From JAGQTE01 sp964648005 (GTDB taxonomy: Bacteria > Actinomycetota > Acidimicrobiia > Acidimicrobiales > Acidimicrobilacustridaceae): a DNA stretch of 24,575 bases. The stretch is from contig CAZYKR010000026.1 in assembly GCA_964648005.1 (NCBI GenBank), positions 1-24,575 of the forward strand, read 5' to 3'. The translations under genes were made by a program, and so were the position numbers. Positions 1 to 7,038 of this stretch are shown here, in pieces. Numbering within the stretch: the first letter of the stretch is position 1; each line of letters begins with the position of its first letter. The notes below the pieces were generated by a model. It saw nothing but the letters and a program-made list of their open reading frames with translations, was not told the origin of the DNA and ran no database searches.

Positions 1-486
1 CTGCTCGAAGCCCCGCTGCCCGCCACCTCGGCGCGCGAGCTGCGCCAGATCAACGGCGGATGGTTGGCCCAGACCGCCCACCACTTCGCCGCCACGGTGG
101 ACGACTGGCAGGTGGTCACGACGCGCCAACCGACCGACCAGGAGCTCGCCGACGCCGCGATGGCGTGGCGGGTGTGCGGCCACGTGAAGTCGAACGCCAT
201 CGTGTTGGTGCGCGACGGCGTGGCGTGGGGCATCGGCGCCGGGCAGCAGAACCGCGTCGAGTCCGGCGAGATCGCGGCGAAGAAGGCCGCAGGCCGGGCC
301 GAGGGCGGCGCCTGCGCGTCGGACGCCTTCTACCCGTTCCCCGACGGCATCGAGGCGGCGGCGGACGCCGGCGTGGCGGTCGTGATCCAGCCCGGTGGCG
401 CCATGCGCGACGCCGACACCATCGCCCGTGCCGACGAGCTGGGCGTGGCCATGATCTTCACCGGTGAGCGCCACTTCCTGCACTGA
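1..486 (+). CDS. purH: Bifunctional AICAR transformylase/IMP cyclohydrolase PurH, C-terminal part (5' end outside window)
   Basis: This is the last 161 codons of PurH, which catalyses the final two steps of de novo IMP synthesis: formyl transfer from 10-formyl-THF to AICAR, then ring closure. The frame is open from base 1, so the N-terminal cyclohydrolase domain and much of the transformylase domain lie upstream. The visible part carries transformylase hallmarks: VKSNAIVLVRDG, GAGQQNRVES, ASDAFYPFPDGIE, a glycine-rich QPGGAMRD and the usual C-terminal end FTGERHFLH. No internal start is needed; apparent starts near base 64 are internal codons. folD follows after 25 bases on the same strand, which makes functional sense because FolD supplies the 10-formyl-THF used here. 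The identification is firm; only the truncation limits it. Confidence 0.95.
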   Translation: MLEAPLPATSARELRQINGGWLAQTAHHFAATVDDWQVVTTRQPTDQELADAAMAWRVCGHVKSNAIVLVRDGVAWGIGAGQQNRVESGEIAAKKAAGRAEGGACASDAFYPFPDGIEAAADAGVAVVIQPGGAMRDADTIARADELGVAMIFTGERHFLH

Positions 487-511
487 GCACCCGAACGAGC
501 CCGGAGGACCG

Positions 512-1375
512 ATGACCGCACAGCTCCTCGACGGCGAGGCCGTCGCCGCCACCATCAAGGCGGACCTGCGCCACCGGATCGCCGCGCTCGAGGCGCGCGG
601 CCACACGCCCGGCCTGGGCACGCTGCTCGTGGGCGACGACGGACCGTCGGCCAACTACGTGGCGATGAAGCACCGCGACTGTGAGGACCTCGGCATCGGC
701 TCGGTGAGCGTGCATCTGCCAGCCGACGCCACGCAGGCCGACGTGGCGGCGGTGGTGGCGGACTTCAACGCCCGCGACGACGTCGACGCCTACCTCATGC
801 AGTACCCGTTCCCGCCGCACCTCGACTACGAGGCGGCGCTGCTCGACGTCGACCCGGCCAAGGACGCCGACGGCCTGCACCCGGTGAACCTCGGTCGCCT
901 GGTCCAAGGTGTCGACGCGCCGCTGCCGTGCACCCCGGCGGGCATCCAGCGCCTCCTGGAGCACCACGGCGTGCCGATCGCCGGCCGCCACGTCGTGATC
1001 GTCGGGCGCGGCCTGACGATCGGTCGCCCGTTGGCGAACCTGCTCACGTTGAAACGCCCCGCCGCCAACGCCGCCGTGACGGTCGTCCACACCGGGGTGG
1101 CCGACATCGGCGCCTTCACCCGTCAGGCCGACATCGTCGTGGCCGCCGCCGGGTCGCCGGGGCTGATCACCGCCGAGATGATCAAGCCCGGTGCCGCCGT
1201 CGTGGCTGCCGGGGTGTCGTTCGAGGGGCGCAAGCTCCTGTCGGATGTCGCCGACGAGGTCGCCGAGGTGGCGGGTTGGCTGTCGCCGCGCATCGGTGGT
1301 GTCGGGCCGATGACGCGCGCCATGTTGCTCGACAACACGGTGGCAGCGGCCGAATTGCGAGTGCTCGGCTTCTGA
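512..1375 (+). CDS. folD: Methylenetetrahydrofolate dehydrogenase/cyclohydrolase FolD
   Basis: A 287-residue FolD, normal length for the family. It oxidises 5,10-methylene-THF with NADP and hydrolyses the methenyl product to 10-formyl-THF in the cytoplasm. Visible motifs are NYVAMK (Tyr49, Lys53 as the catalytic YxxxK), MQYPFPPHLD (the usual VQLPLP-type segment, Gln kept), PAKDADGLHPVN (the conserved Asp-Gly) and the Rossmann segment VVIVGRGLTIGRP. The C-terminal signature is GVGPMTRAMLLDNTV. The Rossmann motif has Gly where most family members have Ser (GRS to GRG), and YPFP replaces LPLP; both look like lineage variation. The ATG at 512 is chosen because GGAGGA at 503-508 is well placed; upstream in-frame starts would overlap purH. 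It sits between purH and metF in a folate block. Confidence 0.95.
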   Translation: MTAQLLDGEAVAATIKADLRHRIAALEARGHTPGLGTLLVGDDGPSANYVAMKHRDCEDLGIGSVSVHLPADATQADVAAVVADFNARDDVDAYLMQYPFPPHLDYEAALLDVDPAKDADGLHPVNLGRLVQGVDAPLPCTPAGIQRLLEHHGVPIAGRHVVIVGRGLTIGRPLANLLTLKRPAANAAVTVVHTGVADIGAFTRQADIVVAAAGSPGLITAEMIKPGAAVVAAGVSFEGRKLLSDVADEVAEVAGWLSPRIGGVGPMTRAMLLDNTVAAAELRVLGF

Positions 1376-1382
1376 GCGCGCC

Positions 1383-1388
1383 TACCCT
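1383..1388 (+). promoter_or_regulatory. Possible -10 element for metF (short leader)
   Basis: TACCCT lies in the 23-base folD-metF gap and ends 10 nt before the metF ATG. No convincing Shine-Dalgarno sequence precedes that ATG, so a very short leader is plausible. No -35 is recognisable. Inference from position and the TANNNT pattern seen elsewhere in the window. Confidence 0.35.
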
Positions 1389-1398
1389 GGACAGCCCT

Positions 1399-2262
1399 AT
1401 GGCCAAGATCGCCGACCTGCTCGCCGCCGGGCAGACGTTCTCGTTCGAGTTCTTCCCGCCCCGCTCGGACGAAGCGGCGCGCGAGCTGGAGAAGACCATC
1501 GCCGAGCTCCAGCCGCTCGATCCGTCCTTCGTGTCGGTGACCTATGGCGCCGGTGGTTCGACCCGAGAGCGCACCCGCGACATCGTCGTCCACATCGAGC
1601 GCGACCTCGACATCACGTCGATGGCGCACCTCACGTGCATCGCGCACACCCGGGACGAGCTCGTGTCGCTGTTGGAGGAGTACCGCGAGGCCGGCATCGC
1701 CAACATCCTGGCCCTCGCCGGCGATCCGCCCACCGACGACGCCCTACACCCGACCGACCTGAACTTCGCCTTCGAGCTCGTCGAGCTGGTGCGTCAGGTC
1801 GGTGACTTCTCGATCGGCGTCGCTGCCCACCCCGAGCTGCACCCGCGCTCGGGCGGCGACCGGGTCCGCGATCGGCAGCACCTCGCCGAGAAGCTGGCCC
1901 TGGCCGACTTCGGGATCACGCAGTTCTTCTTCGAGGCCGACCACTACCTGCGGATGGTGGAGGAGCTGGCGGCGCTGGGCTGCGAGGTGCCGATCCTGCC
2001 GGGCATCATGCCGGTGACCAACGCCCGCCAGATCCAGCGCTTCGCCGAGTTGGCCGGTGCCGCCTTCCCGACCTGGCTGGCCGAGCGCATCGAACCCGTG
2101 GCCGACGACCCGTCGGAGGTGGCCAAGATCGGCGTCGACGTGGCGACCGAGCTCAGCCGGCGGCTGCTCGACGAAGGCGTGCCGGGCCTGCACTTCTACA
2201 CGCTCAACCGCTCACCGGCGACCCGCCAGATCTACGCCAACCTCGGCCTGGCGTCGCTCTGA
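1399..2262 (+). CDS. metF: 5,10-methylenetetrahydrofolate reductase MetF
   Basis: A 287-residue MetF-type flavoprotein that reduces 5,10-methylene-THF to 5-methyl-THF, the methyl donor for methionine synthesis. The TIM-barrel signatures are in order: FSFEFFPPRS (Glu17, the catalytic glutamate position), VTYGAGGSTRERT (flavin contact), HLTCIAHTRDEL, NILALAGDPP (the Asp of the GDPP motif), AHPELHP, ADFGITQFFFEAD, PGIMPVTN and GLHFYTLNRSPAT. The length matches bacterial MetF without the eukaryotic regulatory domain. The start is the first ATG after folD; the upstream frame overlaps folD and is not family-like. It is 23 bases after folD and 10 bases before a membrane protein gene. Identification is firm. 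Confidence 0.95.
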   Translation: MAKIADLLAAGQTFSFEFFPPRSDEAARELEKTIAELQPLDPSFVSVTYGAGGSTRERTRDIVVHIERDLDITSMAHLTCIAHTRDELVSLLEEYREAGIANILALAGDPPTDDALHPTDLNFAFELVELVRQVGDFSIGVAAHPELHPRSGGDRVRDRQHLAEKLALADFGITQFFFEADHYLRMVEELAALGCEVPILPGIMPVTNARQIQRFAELAGAAFPTWLAERIEPVADDPSEVAKIGVDVATELSRRLLDEGVPGLHFYTLNRSPATRQIYANLGLASL

Positions 2263-2272
2263 CGCATCCGAC

Positions 2273-3355
2273 ATGACCGGTGCCGCGGTGCGGGCCCTGC
2301 CCTGGCGGCCGCTGGTGGCGGCGACGGTGGCGGGCACGGCGCTGTGCGTCGTGCTGATGCTCACCAACCTGTCCTCGACACGCGACACCTTTGGCGGGCT
2401 GGTCGTGGCGCAGCCCGACGCCTTGGCGGCGCCGGTGCTGCGCGCCGAGTTGGGCGACGATGCCGTCGGTCCGGGTGGCCACGACAGCGCCTACTTCTAT
2501 GTGGTCGCTCGCGACCCGTTCGACCTGGACCAGGCGGCCACCGGGTTGGACGCTCCGGTGTACCGCCTGCAGCGGATCGGCTTCCCGCTCGCCGCGTGGC
2601 TGCTGCACCCCGTCGGTGGCGGTGACGGGTTGGTCCTGGCGATGGCGGTGGTCGGCGTCGTCGCCGTGGCGGGCCTGTGCCTGTCGACCGGCGCGCTGAG
2701 CGCCACGTTCGGCGGCTCGGCGTTGGTGGCGGTGGTCCCCGGGATCCTGCCCGGGGTGTGGATGGGCCTGCGGATCAGCGCCGGCGATACGGCGGCGCTG
2801 GTTCTGGCCTTGGCTGCGCTGGCCTGCGACGCGCGCGGGCGGACGAGGTGGGCCCTGGGCCTGGGGGTGGCGGCTGTGCTGACGCGCGAGACCGCCGTGC
2901 TCGTGTTGCTCGGGTGGCTGCTGTCGCGCCGCGATCGGCCGGCACTCCGCCTCGCCGTCGTGCCGGCCGTCGTCGGCGCGGCGTGGTACCTCGTGCTGCG
3001 CGCCACCGTGCCGGTCGGGGTCAACTCGGCCGGCACGCTGGCGGCTCCCGGCGTCGGGCTGTGGGAATCGGCCCGCCAGTGGGCGGACGGGGTCGAGCGG
3101 GGCGGCGCCGTGATCGTGGCCCTCACGGCGGTGCTTGTCGTCGTGGCCCTGGTGCGCGGGGGATGGCGCCACCCGCTCGCCGGCGTGGTCGTGACCCAGC
3201 TGGCGCTGCTCGGGATCGTCGCCGCCGATGTCATCGGTCCGGAGCGCAACGCCAGCCGTACGACGCTGCCGTTGGCCGTGGCGGCGGTCGTGATGGTCGC
3301 CACCCCGCGCGCCCGGGTCGCCGTCTCGGGCCTGTTCGACCGGTCGCGTCGGTAG
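2273..3355 (+). CDS. Polytopic membrane protein, GT-C glycosyltransferase-like, unknown substrate
   Basis: A 360-residue integral membrane protein with roughly nine or ten hydrophobic segments, starting with residues 12-30 and ending near the C-terminus. Between the first and second segments is an extracytoplasmic-type loop with GGHDSAYFYVVARDPFD (His70, Asp71) and VYRLQRIGFPLAAWLL. That arrangement, an acidic/His loop after the first helix plus a later LTRETA motif in a membrane segment, resembles GT-C type lipid-linked sugar transferases and related actinobacterial membrane proteins. I cannot name a subfamily or substrate. The ATG at 2273 is 10 bases after metF, so it is probably in that transcript. 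No signal peptide distinct from the first helix is visible. The link to the folate genes looks positional only. Confidence 0.6.
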   Translation: MTGAAVRALPWRPLVAATVAGTALCVVLMLTNLSSTRDTFGGLVVAQPDALAAPVLRAELGDDAVGPGGHDSAYFYVVARDPFDLDQAATGLDAPVYRLQRIGFPLAAWLLHPVGGGDGLVLAMAVVGVVAVAGLCLSTGALSATFGGSALVAVVPGILPGVWMGLRISAGDTAALVLALAALACDARGRTRWALGLGVAAVLTRETAVLVLLGWLLSRRDRPALRLAVVPAVVGAAWYLVLRATVPVGVNSAGTLAAPGVGLWESARQWADGVERGGAVIVALTAVLVVVALVRGGWRHPLAGVVVTQLALLGIVAADVIGPERNASRTTLPLAVAAVVMVATPRARVAVSGLFDRSRR

Positions 3356-3358
3356 GCT
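3353..3358 (+). promoter_or_regulatory. Possible -10 element for the aldehyde dehydrogenase gene
   Basis: TAGGCT whose first three bases are the stop codon of the preceding membrane protein gene. A start site about 7 nt downstream would give a leader of roughly 60 nt to the ATG at 3425, which has its own GGGGGA Shine-Dalgarno (3415-3420). The same hexamer precedes the DedA gene. No good -35 is seen. Confidence 0.35.
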
Positions 3359-3424
3359 CGCAGCCAGCAGGCGCCTGCGGGGCGCACGCCGGGCCCGATG
3401 GGCCGGACCGAACCGGGGGACCGC

Positions 3425-4864
3425 ATGAGCGACGCTCGCCATCACGACACGCTGTACATCGACGGGGCCTGGGTGCCCGCACAGGGCACGGGCCGGATCG
3501 ACGTCATCGATCCGACCACCGAAGAGGTGTGCGGCTCGATCCCCGAGGGCGTCGCCGCCGACGTCGACGCCGCCGTCGCTGCGGCGCGCCGGGCCTTCGA
3601 CGACGGGTGGGGGCTGACCACGCTCGAGGAGCGCCGCAAGGCGATCCAGCGACTGGCCGAGGCGCTCGAGGCGCGCTCGGGCGAGCTGGCGCAGGTGCTG
3701 TCGATGGAGATGGGCATGCCCATCACGTTCGCCGGCATGATCCAGGCCGGCCTGCCGGTGTCGAACCTCAAGGCGCACGTCGACCTGATCGACGAGGTCG
3801 TGTGGGAAGAGGAGTGCGGCAACTCGCTCGTCGTGCGCGAGCCGGCCGGGGTCGTGGCCGCCATCACGCCGTGGAACTACCCGTTGCACCAGATCATCTG
3901 CAAGGTGGCGCCGGCGTTGGCCGCCGGCTGCACCATCGTGCTGAAGCCGTCCGAGGTGGCGCCGCTCAACGCCTTCGTGCTTGCCGAGGCGGTCGACGAG
4001 GCAGGGCTGCCGCCGGGGGTGTTCAACCTCGTGACAGGCGTGGGCCCGGTCGTCGGTGAGGCGATGGCCGCCCACCCGGACGTGGATATGGTGTCGTTCA
4101 CCGGTTCGACCCGTGCCGGTACCCGGGTGGCCGAGCTGGCGGCGCCGACGGTCAAGCGCGTGCACCTCGAGCTCGGCGGCAAGTCGGCCAACGTGCTGCT
4201 CGACGACGCCGACCTCGGTGCCTGCGTGCCCCCGGGCGTCACGTTCGGCTGCTACCTCAACTCGGGTCAGACCTGTTCGGCGCTGACCCGCATGGTCGTA
4301 CCTCGTTCCCGCCAGGATGAGGTCGTCGAGCTCGCCCGTGGCGCCGCCGAGAGCGTGGCGATGGGCCCGGCGTCAGACCCGGGGAACCTGTTGGGCCCGC
4401 TGGTCTCGGCCGTCCAGCGAGATCGGGTGCGCGGCTACATCCAGACGGGCATCGACGAGGGCGCCACGCTCGTCACCGGAGGCGTCGAGGCGCCCGAGGG
4501 CCTCGAGACCGGGTACTTCGTGCGCCCGACCGTCTTCGCCGACGTCACGCCCGACATGACCATCGCCCGCGAGGAGATCTTCGGCCCGGTGCTGGTGATC
4601 CTGCCCTACGACACCGAGGACGAGGCGCTCGCCATCGCCAACGGCACGAGCTACGGGCTCGCCGGAGGGGTGCAGTCGGCCGACGACGAGCGAGCGATGG
4701 CCTTCGCCCGCAAGATGCGCACCGGCACGGTCGACGTCAACGGGGGCGCCTTCAACCTGCTGGCGCCGTTCGGCGGCTACCGCCAGTCCGGCAACGGCCG
4801 TGAGAAGGGCCACTGGGGCATCGAGGAGTTCACCGAGCTCAAGGCCATCCAGCGCAAGGCGTAG
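3425..4864 (+). CDS. NAD(P)-dependent aldehyde dehydrogenase family protein
   Basis: A 479-residue ALDH-superfamily enzyme, typical length, oxidising an aldehyde to the acid. Family signatures: ITPWNYP (cofactor site, catalytic Asn in the PWN motif), FTGSTRAGTRVAE, LELGGKSANVLL with general-base Glu249, NSGQTCS with nucleophile Cys284, EEIFGPVLVILPY and a C-terminal PFGGYRQSGNGRE. All key residues are present, so it should be active. The ATG at 3425 is preferred over an in-frame ATG at 3398 because a G-rich Shine-Dalgarno lies just before it and the family N-terminus (TLYIDGAWV) then begins at a normal distance. It converges with the CitE-like gene, 42 bases away, so it is not in an operon with the malyl-CoA genes. 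Substrate cannot be assigned from sequence. Confidence 0.9.
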   Translation: MSDARHHDTLYIDGAWVPAQGTGRIDVIDPTTEEVCGSIPEGVAADVDAAVAAARRAFDDGWGLTTLEERRKAIQRLAEALEARSGELAQVLSMEMGMPITFAGMIQAGLPVSNLKAHVDLIDEVVWEEECGNSLVVREPAGVVAAITPWNYPLHQIICKVAPALAAGCTIVLKPSEVAPLNAFVLAEAVDEAGLPPGVFNLVTGVGPVVGEAMAAHPDVDMVSFTGSTRAGTRVAELAAPTVKRVHLELGGKSANVLLDDADLGACVPPGVTFGCYLNSGQTCSALTRMVVPRSRQDEVVELARGAAESVAMGPASDPGNLLGPLVSAVQRDRVRGYIQTGIDEGATLVTGGVEAPEGLETGYFVRPTVFADVTPDMTIAREEIFGPVLVILPYDTEDEALAIANGTSYGLAGGVQSADDERAMAFARKMRTGTVDVNGGAFNLLAPFGGYRQSGNGREKGHWGIEEFTELKAIQRKA

Positions 4865-4906
4865 CCCGGGCGCAGCTCGAGCGACTCCCCGACGAGGTGG
4901 TGGGGC

Positions 4907-5788
4907 TCAGGCCTCGGTGACCATGGCGGCGATGGCCTCGGCCTGCGCCAGGGTGCGCCGCGCCTGGTCGACGTGGAGGTTCTCGATCATCCGACCGTCG
5001 ACCGTGACGACGCCTCGGCCCTCGGCCTCGGCCTCGGTGAAGGCGGCGATGATGACCTCGGCGCGTGCCACCTCGTCCTCGGACGGAGCGAAGATGCGGT
5101 TGGCCGGGTCGAGCTGGCTCGGGTGGATGAGGGTCTTGCCGTCGAAGCCCATCTGGCGCCCCTGGGTGCACTCGGCGGCGAAGCCGTCCTCGTTCTTGAT
5201 GTCGTTGTAGACACCGTCGAGGATCACCTTGCCGGTGGCGCGGGCGGCGAGCAGGCACAGGCCCAACCCGGTGAGCAGGGGCTGGCGCCCGGGGACGTGC
5301 TCGGCGTGCAGCTCCTTGGCCAGGTCGTTGGTGCCCATCACGAGCACGGTGAGGCGCTCCGACGCCGCCGCGATCTCGGCGGCGTGCAGCATGGCGATCG
5401 GCGTCTCGACCATGGCCCAGATCTTGGTGTGGTCCGGCGCGCCTGCGGCCTCGAGCGCCGACTCGACCGCGCGCACGTCGTCGACCGAGTTGATCTTGGG
5501 GACGACGATCGCCGCCGGCCCCGCCTCGGCGATGGCTCGCACGTCGTCGGCGTGCCAGGCGGTGTCGAGGCCGTTGGCGCGGATCGTGAGCTCTCGGCGG
5601 CCGTAGGCCCCGGAGGTGACGGCGGCACAGACGCGCTCGCGGGCCTCGGCCTTGGCGTCCGGGGCCACGGCGTCCTCCAGGTCGAGGATCAAGGCGTCGG
5701 CTGGCAGGCCCTTGGCCTTGTCCAGCGCGCGTTCGTTGGCGCCGGGCATGTACAGCACGCTGCGGCGGGGCCGGAGGTCGTCGGTCAT
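4907..5788 (-). CDS. CitE-like malyl-CoA lyase/thioesterase family protein (HpcH/HpaI superfamily)
   Basis: A 293-residue CitE-like TIM-barrel protein. Motifs: RRSVLYMPGANERAL at the N-terminus, ALILDLEDAVAPDAK, IRANGLDT (Arg70, a CoA-ester/acid contact in the family), MVETPIAM (Glu128) and TNDLAKEL (Asp155), the last two matching the Mg2+ ligands, and GFDGKTLIHPSQ near the C-terminal helix. Members act as CoA-ester lyases or as (3S)-malyl-CoA thioesterase (Mcl2 in Rhodobacter). The adjacent gene is a clear malyl-CoA lyase, so an Mcl2-like thioesterase role is attractive but is inference. Minus-strand GAGGAG at 5799-5794 lies 5 nt before the ATG. It is 67 bases downstream of the malyl-CoA lyase gene and probably co-transcribed. 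Confidence 0.8.
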   Translation of the reverse strand: MTDDLRPRRSVLYMPGANERALDKAKGLPADALILDLEDAVAPDAKAEARERVCAAVTSGAYGRRELTIRANGLDTAWHADDVRAIAEAGPAAIVVPKINSVDDVRAVESALEAAGAPDHTKIWAMVETPIAMLHAAEIAAASERLTVLVMGTNDLAKELHAEHVPGRQPLLTGLGLCLLAARATGKVILDGVYNDIKNEDGFAAECTQGRQMGFDGKTLIHPSQLDPANRIFAPSEDEVARAEVIIAAFTEAEAEGRGVVTVDGRMIENLHVDQARRTLAQAEAIAAMVTEA

Positions 5789-5797
5789 CGGTGCTCC

Positions 5798-5826
5798 TCG
5801 GTCTGGCGTCGGCGGTCGGTCTGGCG
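5798..5826. repeat. Short direct repeat between the two malyl-CoA genes
   Basis: TCGGTCTGGCG occurs at 5798-5808 and again at 5816-5826, an 18-bp offset, inside the 67-base gap between the malyl-CoA lyase stop and the CitE-like start. The spacer is strongly strand-biased (G-rich on plus). It may be chance in such sequence. Confidence 0.4.
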
Positions 5827-5855
5827 GTCGGGTGGACGGTGGCGGCGGGGCGGCG

Positions 5856-6905
5856 TCAGAAGCCGTAGGCGGCCGCCAGGTCCGCGTCGCGCTCGGCGAG
5901 CAGCCTGGCCAGGTTCATCACCACGCGGCACTGCTTGACGGTGGCGTCGTCCTGCATCTTGCCGTCGATCATCACGGCGCCCGTCCCGTCGCCCATCGCC
6001 TCGATCACGCGGGCGGCCCAGGCGACCTCGGCCGGATCGGGCGAGAACACCTTCTTGGCGATGTCGATCTGCACGGGGTGCAAACTCCACGCCCCGACGC
6101 AGCCGAGCAGGTAGGCGTTGCGGAACTGATCCTCGCAGGCGACGGTGTCCTTGATGTCGCCGAAGGGCCCGTAATAGGGGAGGATCCCGTTGGCGACGCA
6201 GGCGTCGACCATCTTCGCCATCGTGTAGTGCCACAGGTCCTGCTGGTACGTGGCTCGTGCGGCGTCGGGATCGTCGGCCACGGGGTCCTGGCGCACGAGG
6301 TAGTCGGGGTGGCCGCCGCCGACCCGAGTCGTCTTCATCCGCCGGTCGGCGGCGAGGTCGGCCGGACCCAGCGAGAGGCCCTGCATGCGGGGGCTGGCGG
6401 CGCAGATCTCTTCGACGTTGGCGACGCCGCGCGCCGTCTCGAGCAGCGCGTGCACGAGGATCGGGCGCTGCACGCCGGCGCGGGCTTCGAGCTGTGCCAG
6501 CAGACGGTCGACGTAATGGATGTCCTCGGGGCCCTCGACCTTGGGGACCATGATGACGTCGAGCTTGTCGCCGATCTCGGTCACGAGGGTGACCAGGTCG
6601 TCGAGCGCCCAGGGCGAGTCGAGGCTGTTCACCCGGGTCCACAGCTGCGTCTCGCCGAAGTCGAGCTCCTTGCCCACCTTGACCAGGCCGGCACGGGCGG
6701 CCTCCTTGTTGTCCGCCTGGATGGCGTCCTCGAGGTTGCCGAGCACGACGTCGCACGTGGCGGCCAGATCGGGCAGCTTCGCCAGCATCTTCTCGTTCGA
6801 CGGGTCGAAGAAGTGGATCATGCGCGACGGGCGGACCGGGATCTCACGCACGGGCTCGGGAGCGCCGAGGGCCAAGGGTCGGAAGAAGTCCTTCGGGTTG
6901 CGCAT
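5856..6905 (-). CDS. mcl: L-malyl-CoA/beta-methylmalyl-CoA (citramalyl-CoA) lyase, Chloroflexus type
   Basis: A 349-residue malyl-CoA lyase, which reversibly joins or splits acetyl-CoA or propionyl-CoA and glyoxylate. From memory it resembles the Chloroflexus MCL enzyme across its whole length: FFRPLALGAPEPVRE at the N-terminus, VRPSRMIHFF, VVLGNLEDAI, VIMVPKVEGPEDIHYVDR, HALLETARGVAN (Glu156, Mg ligand), SLGPADLAA (Asp183, Mg ligand), KTTRVGGGHP, YYGPFGDIKD, GAWSLHPVQIDIAKKVFSPD and MIDGKMQDDAT. This distinguishes it from the shorter CitE-like neighbour downstream. The ATG at 6905 has AGGAGG at 6916-6911, 5 nt away; a longer upstream frame reaching 7067 would run into the divergent promoter. 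In Chloroflexus MCL serves the 3-hydroxypropionate bicycle; elsewhere homologues serve the ethylmalonyl-CoA pathway. Which applies here is not determined. Confidence 0.9.
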   Translation of the reverse strand: MRNPKDFFRPLALGAPEPVREIPVRPSRMIHFFDPSNEKMLAKLPDLAATCDVVLGNLEDAIQADNKEAARAGLVKVGKELDFGETQLWTRVNSLDSPWALDDLVTLVTEIGDKLDVIMVPKVEGPEDIHYVDRLLAQLEARAGVQRPILVHALLETARGVANVEEICAASPRMQGLSLGPADLAADRRMKTTRVGGGHPDYLVRQDPVADDPDAARATYQQDLWHYTMAKMVDACVANGILPYYGPFGDIKDTVACEDQFRNAYLLGCVGAWSLHPVQIDIAKKVFSPDPAEVAWAARVIEAMGDGTGAVMIDGKMQDDATVKQCRVVMNLARLLAERDADLAAAYGF

Positions 6906-6984
6906 CGTCGCCTCCTGAGCGGGGGATCGACCGGCGGCGTCGCGTCCGCGCGTCCGCCCGCGGGCCGGTCCTGGGATCGGCCCA

Positions 6985-6990
6985 ACGCTA
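6985..6990 (-). promoter_or_regulatory. Possible -10 element for the malyl-CoA lyase operon
   Basis: On the minus strand TAGCGT lies in the 133-base divergent gap between the lyase and the ABC transporter genes. A start about 7 nt downstream would leave a leader of some 70 nt. TTCCCC lies 17 bp upstream as a poor -35. The same hexamer occurs upstream of the sdh operon. Confidence 0.3.
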
Positions 6991-7002
6991 GGCGGAAGCC
7001 TT

Positions 7003-7031
7003 TTGGTGGGGAAAACCCGTGCCCGTAACCT
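7003..7031 (+). promoter_or_regulatory. Promoter for the ABC exporter pair, probably leaderless
   Basis: TTGGTG (7003-7008), a 17-bp spacer and TAACCT (7026-7031) form a reasonable sigma-70-type promoter. The -10 ends 7 nt before the GTG at 7039, so transcription would begin at or next to the start codon. No Shine-Dalgarno lies in that space. This is the best -35/-10 pair in the window. Confidence 0.5.
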
Positions 7032-7038
7032 TGCGTCG

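Noticed and set aside
2204..4165. Long minus-strand open frame opposite the GT-C-like and ALDH genes
   Set aside because: Arg/His/Gly-rich with no recognisable domains; opposite genes have clear family motifs. Typical high-GC antisense frame.
4865..4906. Possible terminator between ALDH and the CitE-like gene
   Set aside because: Only a CCCC/GGGG pairing with mismatches, extending into coding sequence; not convincing.
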